Source: OMOG01 sp041485845
Lineage (GTDB): Bacteria; Acidobacteriota; Terriglobia; Bryobacterales; Bryobacteraceae
Assembly (NCBI GenBank): GCA_041485845.1
Contig: JBGPKH010000292.1
Span: 1-10,477 of the forward strand
Length of the DNA stretch: 10,477 bases
Direction: 5' to 3'
In this document: in pieces, positions 1 to 5,792 of the stretch
Numbering within the stretch: the stretch's first letter is position 1
Layout: every line of letters begins with the position of its first letter
Notes under the pieces: generated by a model
Seen by the model: only the letters and a program-made list of their open reading frames with translations
Told to the model about the DNA's origin: nothing
The model's database searches: none
Translations under genes and position numbers: made by a program

Positions 1-192
1 CTAGGCGTGGCGCTTCGCGATCAGCTCACGAACTTTGGGCACGAGGTCGTGAGGAACATTCATTACTGTTTCGGAGGGCTCAATACCAGCCTCGTCTTCC
101 ACTAGCGCGTCCTCCTCCGTCTGTTCCTCGTAATGCGCGAGTACTCGCCTCACTCTCTCTTCATCCCATCCGCCTGGAAATCTGTTGCTCAT
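1..192 (-). CDS. Small acidic partner (putative antitoxin) of the BrnT/DUF4258-like protein
   Basis: A 63-residue protein, complete: the ATG is at 192-190 and the TAG at 3-1. It begins MSNRFPGGWDEERVRRVLAHYEEQ, has a strongly acidic middle (EEDALVEDEAGIEPSE), and ends in a basic helix-like tail, VPHDLVPKVRELIAKRHA. No catalytic motif or membrane segment is visible. Its start codon overlaps the stop of the upstream gene (ATGA), so the two are almost certainly translationally coupled and made in matched amounts. Small acidic proteins of this shape commonly sit directly beside DUF4258/BrnT-like proteins, and a neutralising partner role is inferred from that arrangement only. There is no clear ribbon-helix-helix or helix-turn-helix. 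It could instead be a conserved hypothetical protein without toxin-antitoxin function. Confidence 0.7.
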   Translation of the reverse strand: MSNRFPGGWDEERVRRVLAHYEEQTEEDALVEDEAGIEPSETVMNVPHDLVPKVRELIAKRHA

Positions 193-473
193 TGTTGCTT
201 TTTCCTTCTGCGCCCGCGAAATGCCGCGAGGCCCTTACCGGTTAGCTCGTAAGCCGTGATCGCGAATACGCTGTCCGGCTCCGGGTCGGGAACATAGATG
301 ACGCGCAAATACCTGCCCGACGCTGTCTGACCCAGAGCAATCCTGGCGCCTTCGCGGCCGGCCCGGTCCTCGCCGGGCTTCTCCAAAACTTCAATGGCCT
401 CGTCCTCATCCACTTGATGGTTAGATATGTGCGGCAACCCGGTCGCTGGATCGATATAGAATCGGGCACGCAA
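189..473 (-). CDS. BrnT/DUF4258-like small protein (putative RelE-fold toxin)
   Basis: A 94-residue basic protein starting at TTG (473-471). A GGAAG ribosome-binding site lies 5-9 bases upstream, which supports this start; no ATG serves better. Visible elements are FYIDPATGLPHISNHQVDEDEAIEVLEKPGED (residues 5-36), a Gly/Arg stretch, GQTASGRYLRVIYVPD (strands) and FAITAYEL, then a highly basic tail, RGRRRKKQQ. The order helix with H-x2-DEDEAIEVL, then LRVIYV, then AITAYEL is the pattern of DUF4258/BrnT-type proteins, which have a RelE-like fold and often act as mRNA-cleaving toxins. RelE-like catalytic residues cannot be assigned with certainty, so toxicity is inferred. It overlaps the following small gene by four bases (ATGA). 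The toxin-like gene comes first, the reverse of classical relBE order but normal for brnTA and higBA. Confidence 0.72.
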   Translation of the reverse strand: MRARFYIDPATGLPHISNHQVDEDEAIEVLEKPGEDRAGREGARIALGQTASGRYLRVIYVPDPEPDSVFAITAYELTGKGLAAFRGRRRKKQQ

Positions 474-857
474 GTGTCTTCCAGCCCTATTCTAACGCCG
501 AATCGCCACGTCTGTTTCACCGATACTGTGCGTCACCTGGACGTATCGCGCCCGTTCCGTAGAACTGCCCCCAAGGCTGTCGCCGACCGTTATCCAGAAA
601 GAGGGCGCTGCCATGCTTTGGGACATATTTTCCGTGAAACGCCGATCACCTTGGCGATCTTCAATTAGTCGTGTCGAGCGGATTTCCGGACACGAATATT
701 CTGCTTGCCGACGATGACCAAACTACCAGACAAATCCCGATCGTCGGTACTTTCGAGCCGATCCCGGTCACATGCAGGACTCGCCATGTGGGGCGGTCGC
801 AGCCGAAGAAACGCACAGACTTCCGCCGGAATGTTTCATCGAGTACGATGGTCACGC
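474..857. other. Gene-poor spacer between the two small-protein modules
   Basis: About 380 bases in which I find no convincing intact gene on either strand. The open frames crossing it have no recognisable domain. On the minus strand, TAGAAT (494-489) could be a -10 element for the BrnT/DUF4258-like pair, but there is no good -35 partner 16-18 bases upstream. The part near 661-857 may carry the degraded rest of a DUF5615-like gene, annotated separately. Confidence 0.5.
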
Positions 858-861
858 TCAA
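661..861 (-). pseudogene. Possible remnant of a DUF5615 (PIN-like) toxin gene
   Basis: A 66-codon open frame begins at TTG (861-859), overlapping the TGA of the DUF433 fragment (TTGA). Such overlaps are typical of DUF433-DUF5615 pairs. It opens with SVTIVLDETFRRK, close to the usual DUF5615 start (an IVLDE-x-FP-like strand carrying the first acidic residue of the PIN-like site), followed by VRFFGCD. After roughly 20 residues the similarity fades and the frame reads unlike a folded protein. In another frame, near 690-730, LVIVGKQNIRVRK resembles the family's C-terminal strand, as if the middle were deleted or frameshifted. Intact members are over 100 residues. The identification rests mainly on the first ten residues and the neighbour, so confidence is low. 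Confidence 0.3.
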
Positions 862-1022
862 CGCGGAATGACCTGCTCTTCATCAACGACCTGCGCCGCG
901 TATTCCAATGCAGCCTTGACGTCCTCCTCGTTCAAGCCGGGATAGCTGGTCAGAATCCGGTCTATGCTGTAGCCACCCGCAACCATCCCGCGATAAGCTA
1001 GAGGATTCCGGTGACCTGCGTT
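858..1022 (-). pseudogene. DUF433 antitoxin-like protein, C-terminal half only
   Basis: The minus strand encodes GGYSIDRILTSYPGLNEEDVKAALEYAA, the hallmark C-terminal part of DUF433 proteins (G-x-S-x-D-x-I-L, then YP-x-L-x-x-E-D-V-x-A-A-L-x-Y-A-A). It ends EEQVIPR and stops at 860-858. The usual N-terminal half, with the G-x-P-x-I-x-G-T/M-R-x-x-V motif, is missing. The frame runs back only to a TAG at 1025-1023, through residues that do not match. From the internal ATG (986-984) the product would be 42 residues, against roughly 70-80 normally. Intact DUF433 proteins are usually antitoxin-like partners of DUF5615 PIN-like proteins, and the beginning of such a partner overlaps this stop codon. 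A short expressed peptide cannot be excluded, but the missing half argues for decay. Confidence 0.62.
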
Positions 1023-1042
1023 CTAGATGGCAAAGCGGCGAG

Positions 1043-2074
1043 TCAGCGGCCTTGTCCATTGATCCGCGAACCTGACGACTCCCGAACCTCCAGAATCGCA
1101 GGCAATCGGATGGTGACAGGCTGAGCCACAACGCCCTCGCCCTCGATGCGCTCCAGCAGGATCTCCGCGGCGCGGAAGCCAATGTCGTAGGCCGGCTGCA
1201 CGATGGTCGTGATCGACGGGGTGAACAGGTCATCCACGGTCAGCTCATCGAAGGTCGCGAAGGCCACGTCCTGGGGAGTCCTGAGGCCGCTGTCGCGCAA
1301 CGCGCGCAGCACCCCAAGCGCCGTCGGACCATTGGTGGCGAAGATCGCGTCCGGCCCAGGGTTCGTCCCGGATAGCCGCGCGCGGCAGATGGCCGCCACG
1401 TCATCGGAGCGAAGATTCCCCTGCCAGATCAGATCTTCGTCGACCTCGATCCCAGCATTCTGGAGAGCCTGCCGGTACCCTTGAAGCCGCCGCCGCTCAT
1501 TCTTGAGGGTGATCGGTCCGGTGACGATCGCGATCCGCCGGTTCCCCATGGCGATCAGGTGCTCGACCCCCATCTGCGCCGCATCCAGGTCTTCCACCGA
1601 CACCGAGTCCACCGGCACGCGGTCCGGCACGCGGTCCACGCACACCACCGGAATCCCCGCCTCGATGATGCGCGAAATCTGGTTGAGCGGTGTGGGCGCC
1701 GCGGCGATGACCAGCAGGATCCCCTCCACGCGCTGCGACCGCAGCAGCGACAGCAGCTCCTTCTGCCGCTCGCAATCGTCGTCCGAATTCACGGCGATCA
1801 GGCAGTAGCCGTGCTGCCGCGCCGCCGTTTCCGCCCCGCGAATCACCCGCGGGAAGAAGGGAATCGTCAGATCCGGGACCATGATCCCGAGGGTCCTGGT
1901 CTTGCTGGTCTTGAGACTCCGGGCGACATGATTGGGGTGATAGTTGAGATCTCGTATGGCGGCCTGCACCTTCAGGCGGAGCGGCTCGCTGACCGGCACC
2001 GAACCCGTAATCACGTGCGAAACGGTGCCTACGGAAACTCCCGCCACCTCCGCCACCTTCTTGATGCTTGGCAT
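1043..2074 (-). CDS. LacI-family transcriptional repressor, likely autoregulator of the operon
   Basis: A 343-residue protein of normal LacI/GalR length. Residues 3-24 form the helix-turn-helix (IKKVAEVAGVSVGTVSHVI). Residues 45-56 (YHPNHVARSLKT) are the hinge helix, with the conserved leucine at 54 that intercalates at a central CpG. Residues 60-330 form a periplasmic-binding-protein-like effector domain, including LGIMVPD, VEGILL, IPVVCVDR, FATNGPTALG and FATFDEL. The effector is probably a sugar or sugar derivative, but it cannot be named from sequence. The ATG (2074-2072) overlaps the TAA of the DUF1080 gene by one base (TAATG), so translation is coupled and it is the last gene of the four-gene operon. 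The same open frame extends further upstream, but that part only shadows the DUF1080 gene. Operator-like sites with a central CG lie before the first gene, fitting negative autoregulation. Confidence 0.95.
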   Translation of the reverse strand: MPSIKKVAEVAGVSVGTVSHVITGSVPVSEPLRLKVQAAIRDLNYHPNHVARSLKTSKTRTLGIMVPDLTIPFFPRVIRGAETAARQHGYCLIAVNSDDDCERQKELLSLLRSQRVEGILLVIAAAPTPLNQISRIIEAGIPVVCVDRVPDRVPVDSVSVEDLDAAQMGVEHLIAMGNRRIAIVTGPITLKNERRRLQGYRQALQNAGIEVDEDLIWQGNLRSDDVAAICRARLSGTNPGPDAIFATNGPTALGVLRALRDSGLRTPQDVAFATFDELTVDDLFTPSITTIVQPAYDIGFRAAEILLERIEGEGVVAQPVTIRLPAILEVRESSGSRINGQGR

Positions 2075-2877
2075 TACAACTTCTTCAGCCGGATATTCTT
2101 CGCTTCGATCTTCATCGGCGGTCCCAGGTGGCACTGGATCCCGATCAGCCCTTCCATCTTGCGGCCGGCGCTGTCGTCGTCGATCAGCATGCTCATCACG
2201 TGACCGTTGAGCAGTTGCACGATGGTGTTGCCGCGCGCAATGATCCACAGATCGTTCCAGCCATCGGCATTGATGAGCTTTTTCAATTCCGCCATATCGC
2301 CCAGGGAGCCCACCATGGCCGCCTTTTTGCCCTCGGGGATGTAGGAGAACTGGCCGCGCATGGCCAGGAACCCGCGCCCGCGCTCCTCGTAGATCTGTCC
2401 GGTGTACTGCTGCTGCCCGTCCATGTCCGCCTGGTAGCCCTTCATGGCCCACTTGATATCGGGCAGCTCGATACTGCGAAACTGGATGCCGCTGTTGAAC
2501 CCCGTGAGCCGGTATTCCATCTTCAGCTCGAAATCGGCCGGGCGCCCGCCGCGCCAGATCAGGAACGTGTTCTGCTTGGGCTGTTTGTCGGTCAACGTCT
2601 GGCCGACGATGGCGCCGTCTTCCACGCGCCAGAAGTTCGCATCGCCGTCCCAGCCGGCCAGCGACTTGCCATCGAAAATGGGCTGGAAGCCGGTCTCTTC
2701 GAGGGGTGGGACCGGGCTGCGGCCGCCGCCGCGTCCTCCTCGTCCTGCGTTTTGAGCGGGGGGTGGCGTCGAGGCGCCCTGTGGTTGTGCCTGTGCATGA
2801 AGCTGCGCCTGGAGACCAGTGCCTGGCAGGGCCAGTGCCAGCAGGGCCATGGCGAGTGGAGCGATCGGAAACCGCAT
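2074..2877 (-). CDS. Exported DUF1080 (3-keto-disaccharide hydrolase family, PF06439) protein
   Basis: A 267-residue protein with a signal peptide (residues 1 to about 24, MRFPIAPLAMALLALALPG, cleavage near LQA), so periplasmic or otherwise exported. A low-complexity linker follows (about 35-57, Pro/Ala then GRGGRGGG). The DUF1080 beta-sandwich fills the rest: FDGKSLAGW (68-76), FWRVEDGAIVG (82-92), FELKMEYRL (116-124), NSGIQFRS (128-135), GYQADMD (148-154), TGQIYEERGRG (159-169), and the C-terminal strand MKIEAKNIRLKKL. The family adopts a concanavalin-like fold; some members hydrolyse 3-keto-glycosides, while many are uncharacterised. An excellent SD (GGGAGG, 2888-2883) lies five bases before the ATG. 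It starts two bases after the dehydrogenase stop and overlaps the LacI gene. Next to a Gfo/Idh/MocA dehydrogenase, a role in cleaving an oxidised glycoside is plausible; the substrate is unknown. Confidence 0.9.
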   Translation of the reverse strand: MRFPIAPLAMALLALALPGTGLQAQLHAQAQPQGASTPPPAQNAGRGGRGGGRSPVPPLEETGFQPIFDGKSLAGWDGDANFWRVEDGAIVGQTLTDKQPKQNTFLIWRGGRPADFELKMEYRLTGFNSGIQFRSIELPDIKWAMKGYQADMDGQQQYTGQIYEERGRGFLAMRGQFSYIPEGKKAAMVGSLGDMAELKKLINADGWNDLWIIARGNTIVQLLNGHVMSMLIDDDSAGRKMEGLIGIQCHLGPPMKIEAKNIRLKKL

Positions 2878-2879
2878 GT

Positions 2880-4055
2880 TTACCTCCCGTGTGCGGCTTC
2901 GGCGCCGCCGGCGTTATTGCGTGAAACGACCTTAACCCATTGCCGGTTCGCGGCCGACGAAAGCACCGCGTCCGTGACATAGTCGGTGAGCAGCGCTTCT
3001 GCGAAAGTCGGTGAGGCGCTCTTGCCTTCGCCCACCGCCGACAGAAAATCGGCGGCCTGGTGGATGAACGTGTGCTCGTACCCGATCTGCAGCCCGGGCA
3101 CCCACCACTGCTTCATATAAGGATGGTCGCTGTCGCTAATGTGGATGCTGCGCCATCCGCGCATGCGGCCTTCGTCCTTGTGGTCGAACCATTGCAGGCG
3201 GTGCAGGTCGTGCAGGTCCCAGGAGATGGACGCGTGCTCGCCGTTGATTTCGAGCGTGTATAGCGCCTTGTGGCCGCGGGCATAGCGCGTGGCCTCGAAC
3301 GTGGCCAGCGAGCCGTTCTGGAACCGCGCCAGAAACAGGCTGGCGTCGTCGATGCCCACCGGCTCCACCTTGCCGGTGAGATTGTGCTTGCGGCTCTTGA
3401 TGAACGTCTCGGTCATGGCCGAGACTTCGTCGATCCCGCCATTCAGCCACATCGCGGTATCGATGCAGTGGGCCAGGAGATCGCCGGTGACGCCGCTTCC
3501 CGCGACATTCACGTCCAGCCGCCACAAGCCCTCGCCGCCTTGCGGGAGATCGCTCGAAATCGTCCAGTCCTGCAGGAACTTGGCGCGATAGTGGAAGATC
3601 TTGCCGAGGCGGCCCTCGTCGATCAACTGCTTGGCCATGGCGACCGCCGGAACGCGCCGGTAGTTGTACCAGACCATATTGGGCACGCCGGCGGCGCGCA
3701 CGGCCTTCGCCATGCCTTCCGATTCCGCGCCGTTGCGGCCGAGAGGCTTCTCGCACATCACCATCTTTCCGGCCTTGGCGGCGGCGATGGCGATTTCCGC
3801 GTGGGTGTCGTTGGGGCTGGCGATATCGACGAGGTCGATCTCGGGAGATTCGACCAGCTTGCGCCAGTCCGTTACCACGGACTCGTATCCCCACTTGGAT
3901 GCGAAAGACTCGGCGCGCGCCGCGTTGCGGGCGCAGACTGTTTTCAGTACGGGCGCATACGGCACATCGAAGAAACGATTCACCTGGCGGAACGCGTTGG
4001 AATGCGTGCGTCCCATGAAGCCGTAGCCCACCATCCCGATGTTCAATTTCTGCAT
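2880..4055 (-). CDS. Gfo/Idh/MocA family NAD(P)-dependent sugar oxidoreductase
   Basis: A 391-residue cytoplasmic dehydrogenase. The N-terminal Rossmann domain opens with IGMVGYGFMG (6-15, GxGxxG), followed by IDLVDIASPNDTH (73-85) and the family's CEKPLGRN (101-108), whose Lys103 is the usual catalytic/nicotinamide-contacting lysine. The C-terminal alpha/beta domain carries GDLLAHCIDTAMWL (191-204), with Asp192 and His196 in the expected catalytic positions. I chose the ATG at 4055-4053, one base after the upstream TGA and preceded by GGTGGA. A start 11 codons earlier would overlap the upstream gene and adds MRFVARTGGTD, which is not family-like. Members oxidise or reduce sugar hydroxyls, often C2, C3 or C4. 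With DUF1080 and a TIM-barrel isomerase beside it, oxidation of a glycoside or sugar at C3 is a reasonable guess. No twin-arginine or Sec signal is present. Confidence 0.94.
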   Translation of the reverse strand: MQKLNIGMVGYGFMGRTHSNAFRQVNRFFDVPYAPVLKTVCARNAARAESFASKWGYESVVTDWRKLVESPEIDLVDIASPNDTHAEIAIAAAKAGKMVMCEKPLGRNGAESEGMAKAVRAAGVPNMVWYNYRRVPAVAMAKQLIDEGRLGKIFHYRAKFLQDWTISSDLPQGGEGLWRLDVNVAGSGVTGDLLAHCIDTAMWLNGGIDEVSAMTETFIKSRKHNLTGKVEPVGIDDASLFLARFQNGSLATFEATRYARGHKALYTLEINGEHASISWDLHDLHRLQWFDHKDEGRMRGWRSIHISDSDHPYMKQWWVPGLQIGYEHTFIHQAADFLSAVGEGKSASPTFAEALLTDYVTDAVLSSAANRQWVKVVSRNNAGGAEAAHGR

Positions 4056-4056
4056 G

Positions 4057-5106
4057 TCAGTTCCACCCGTGCGCGCTACGAACCGCAATCATGACGCGAA
4101 GCACGTCGTTCCATGTCTTGGGATCGAGCATCACCGAGTTGGGAAACATGCAGCCGTCCCAGCAGACGTGCTGGAAGGCGCGGGTGGGCTGCCCGTCGTC
4201 GCCGCGCATCCACGCGCCGGCGTCGCGCACGATGTCCAGCTTTCCGTTGGGGTCGCACGGCTGGCAGTGGCGGCCGGTCTTGTCGTGCGAGCCGGCGCCC
4301 TTGACGCTGCCGTCGTTCTGGGCCACGTGGAAGTCCATGGTCCACGGACGCAGCGCGCCCGCCATCTTGCGGTAGGCTTCGGCCAACTGGCCGGTTTCGG
4401 ACCAGTCGAAATTCTCCGGCAGCAGGCGGTCCTCGGGTGCGTTGTAGCCCATGGTGAACAGCATGGTGTGCGCCATATCGGCCTGGAAGCCGACGGTCTG
4501 CGGGCGGTCGACCATCTCCAGCAACTGCACGTTGCGGCGCCAACTGTGCATGGCGGCCCAGCAGATCTCGCCTTCCGCGGCCAGCCGTTCCCCGTGATCC
4601 TCCGCGATCGAGGCCGCTTCGCGGAAAGTCTGCGCGATCCGTTTGGTGTTTTGCTCGGGATCTTTCAACCACTCCGCGGCGCTCGCCGCGGAATCGATGC
4701 GCACGATCCCGTACCGGCGGATTTTCAGGTCGCCGAGTTTGCGGCCGATGCGGCAGGCCTTCCGCACCTGGGTGAGGAAACGGCCGCGTTCGGCTTCGTC
4801 TCCCATGGCCGAGCCTCCGCCGGTGGGCGGCCATACCGGCGCGACCAGCGATCCTACGCGCAGCCCTTTGGACGCGATGCGATCGGCCAGTCGGGCGAGA
4901 TCGTCGTCGGACGAATCGATATCGGTGTGGGGCAGGGAGAGGAACAGATCGACGCCATCGAAGCGGACACCGTCGACTTGGGCGGCAGCCGTCAGGTTGA
5001 GCATGGTTTCGAGATCGATGGGCGGTTCCGAGTCGGGACCTTTACCGACGAGCCCCGGCCACATGGCATTATGGAGCGCCGGATAGGCGTTGGTTGCGGT
5101 ACTCAT
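4057..5106 (-). CDS. Sugar phosphate isomerase/epimerase-like TIM-barrel protein (AP_endonuc_2/xylose isomerase-like)
   Basis: A 349-residue protein, first gene of the operon, with an AAGGAGT Shine-Dalgarno seven bases before the ATG at 5106-5104. Barrel strands can be followed: DGVRFDGVDLFLSL (45-58), LRVGSLVAP (82-90), YGIVRIDS (132-139), RLAAEGEICW (174-183), QTVGFQADMAHT (203-214), PWTMDFHVAQNDG (254-266). Glu178/Glu180, Asp210/His213 and Asp258/His260 sit where metal and acid-base residues occur in xylose isomerase-like barrels. The C-terminal part carries two cysteine pairs, HCQPCDPNG (280-288) and CWDGC (315-319), which are not general features of the superfamily. The reaction (isomerisation, epimerisation, or a 3-keto-sugar elimination/hydration step) cannot be decided from sequence. 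The protein is cytoplasmic, with no signal peptide. It ends one base before the dehydrogenase start, so co-translation with that gene is likely. Confidence 0.88.
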   Translation of the reverse strand: MSTATNAYPALHNAMWPGLVGKGPDSEPPIDLETMLNLTAAAQVDGVRFDGVDLFLSLPHTDIDSSDDDLARLADRIASKGLRVGSLVAPVWPPTGGGSAMGDEAERGRFLTQVRKACRIGRKLGDLKIRRYGIVRIDSAASAAEWLKDPEQNTKRIAQTFREAASIAEDHGERLAAEGEICWAAMHSWRRNVQLLEMVDRPQTVGFQADMAHTMLFTMGYNAPEDRLLPENFDWSETGQLAEAYRKMAGALRPWTMDFHVAQNDGSVKGAGSHDKTGRHCQPCDPNGKLDIVRDAGAWMRGDDGQPTRAFQHVCWDGCMFPNSVMLDPKTWNDVLRVMIAVRSAHGWN

Positions 5107-5127
5107 GAGACTCCTTGCTGACGGGGG

Positions 5128-5141
5128 TTGAAACGTCTCAA
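5128..5141 (-). promoter_or_regulatory. LacI-type operator, proximal (O1)
   Basis: TTGAAACGTCTCAA is a near-perfect dyad (six of seven base pairs) with the central CG bound by LacI-family repressors that carry a leucine hinge, as the operon's own regulator does. It lies 22 bases before the first start codon and just downstream of the predicted -10 element, where bound repressor would block initiation. That the operon's own LacI protein binds it is inference. Confidence 0.7.
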
Positions 5142-5149
5142 GCTCTGTT

Positions 5150-5178
5150 AGCGTATATCACCCATCTGGGGTTGTCAA
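5150..5178 (-). promoter_or_regulatory. Predicted sigma-70-type promoter of the four-gene operon
   Basis: On the minus strand, TTGACA (5178-5173) is a perfect -35 hexamer. Downstream at 17 bases is TACGCT (5155-5150), and at 15 bases TATACG (5157-5152), so the -10 is acceptable but not ideal. Initiation near 5143 would place the proximal operator at about +2 to +15. A second TTGACA occurs at 5200-5195, but it has only TGACAA 17 bases on. Confidence 0.6.
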
Positions 5179-5207
5179 ACGCGTGGCGTGGTTGTGTCAA
5201 GGCAAAG

Positions 5208-5221
5208 TTGAAACGTCCCTT
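5208..5221 (-). promoter_or_regulatory. LacI-type operator half-site, distal (O2)
   Basis: TTGAAACGTCCCTT repeats the left half and central CG of the proximal operator in the same orientation, exactly 80 bases upstream of it. The right half is poor (three of seven dyad pairs in total), so it would be a weaker site. The pair brackets the predicted promoter, an arrangement used for repression loops in the LacI family. This is inference from position and sequence. Confidence 0.45.
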
Positions 5222-5377
5222 GCAGCAGCTTTCCAAAAGCTCCGGCGCGCGCAAAGACGCAGCGCGGCCTTGACTGAACCCGCCGCAAGCCAGAACCCAT
5301 TTTCCCTCAGCAGCCGGAAGTTGGCGGAGGTTGCCGGCTCGGGCTCATAGCCCGTGCGCGCGGCTAGATCGCTGGCC
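5222..5377. other. Short spacer upstream of the hydrolase remnant
   Basis: No gene, repeat or clear regulatory site was found. A 61-codon minus-strand frame covers it but shows no recognisable domain and begins inside the hydrolase remnant. It may hold further unrecognisable debris of that gene. Confidence 0.4.
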
Positions 5378-5699
5378 GGCACGCCCTACCGGGAGACTCT
5401 ACCCGGCGCCGGGTCACATCGCGGAATATCGCCAACGCTCGCCCGTCACCCACGCCAGGGAGACTCCGGACGCCCCTGCCGATCCACAGCAACACCAACG
5501 GTGAAGACCGCAGCGTGCTCGAAGTGGAGCGTCTGATCGAGGCCCTAAGGCCCGAGGGCGGGAAGTTCGAATACAAGATCTGCCAGGACGCTCCCGGCGG
5601 CCATTATTTCAACCGCACCGGCGCCCGGCCGGCAGGGATTCCCGCCGCGAGATCTCCCGCTTCCCGGCCGGCTACCGGCGCCCCGCCAACCCGCAGTAG
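5378..5699 (+). pseudogene. Frameshifted C-terminal remnant of an S9-type (prolyl oligopeptidase-like) alpha/beta hydrolase
   Basis: Four consecutive stretches in shifting frames join into one family-like C-terminus. GTPYRETL (5378-5401) is followed, after a shift, by PAPGHIAEYRQRSPVTHARE (5406 to about 5465). After another shift comes PLPIHSNTNGEDRSVLEVER (from about 5473), continuing LIEALRPEGGKFEYKI and DAPGGHYFNR (to about 5627). After a third shift comes GRDSRREISRFPAGYRRPANPQ with a TAG at 5697-5699. In S9 hydrolases this region is SP-x-x-x-A, then PLLIH-x-N-D-x-D with the catalytic aspartate, then PGGH-x-F with the catalytic histidine, then a helix REIYRFL. Here the acidic loop reads NTNGED and the histidine of GGHYF is retained. 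At least three frameshifts and no upstream catalytic domain mean the gene is dead. It is a different subtype from the S9 peptidase at the window's right end. Confidence 0.75.
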
Positions 5700-5792
5700 C
5701 ACAGGCGCTTCTGGGCGGCGCCAAGGTCCCCGGGCCTCCCCAATCCCGATTCCCTTCCGGTCCCGCCACATTCGGCCGATAAGAGGAAAGAG

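Noticed and set aside
2921..2934. TGAAACG within the dehydrogenase gene as another LacI operator
   Set aside because: The second half-site is absent (ACCTTAA) and the position is internal to a coding region.
2075..2980. An N-terminal extension of the LacI frame giving a 645-residue protein
   Set aside because: The extra 302 residues are Arg/Pro-rich and out of frame over the well-defined DUF1080 gene. The repressor's helix-turn-helix begins exactly at the internal ATG at 2074.
4056..4088. Upstream start adding 11 residues to the Gfo/Idh/MocA protein
   Set aside because: It would overlap the preceding gene; the start at 4055 has an SD-like sequence and gives the usual short lead into the Rossmann motif.
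2068..4094. Long plus-strand open frames opposite the DUF1080 and Gfo/Idh/MocA genes
   Set aside because: They mirror the codon structure of the minus-strand genes, lack recognisable motifs and have no operon logic.
4039..5121. Plus-strand open frame of 360 codons opposite the TIM-barrel gene
   Set aside because: It is an antisense shadow in GC-rich sequence: no domain, unnatural composition, and the minus-strand gene has clear motifs and a ribosome-binding site.
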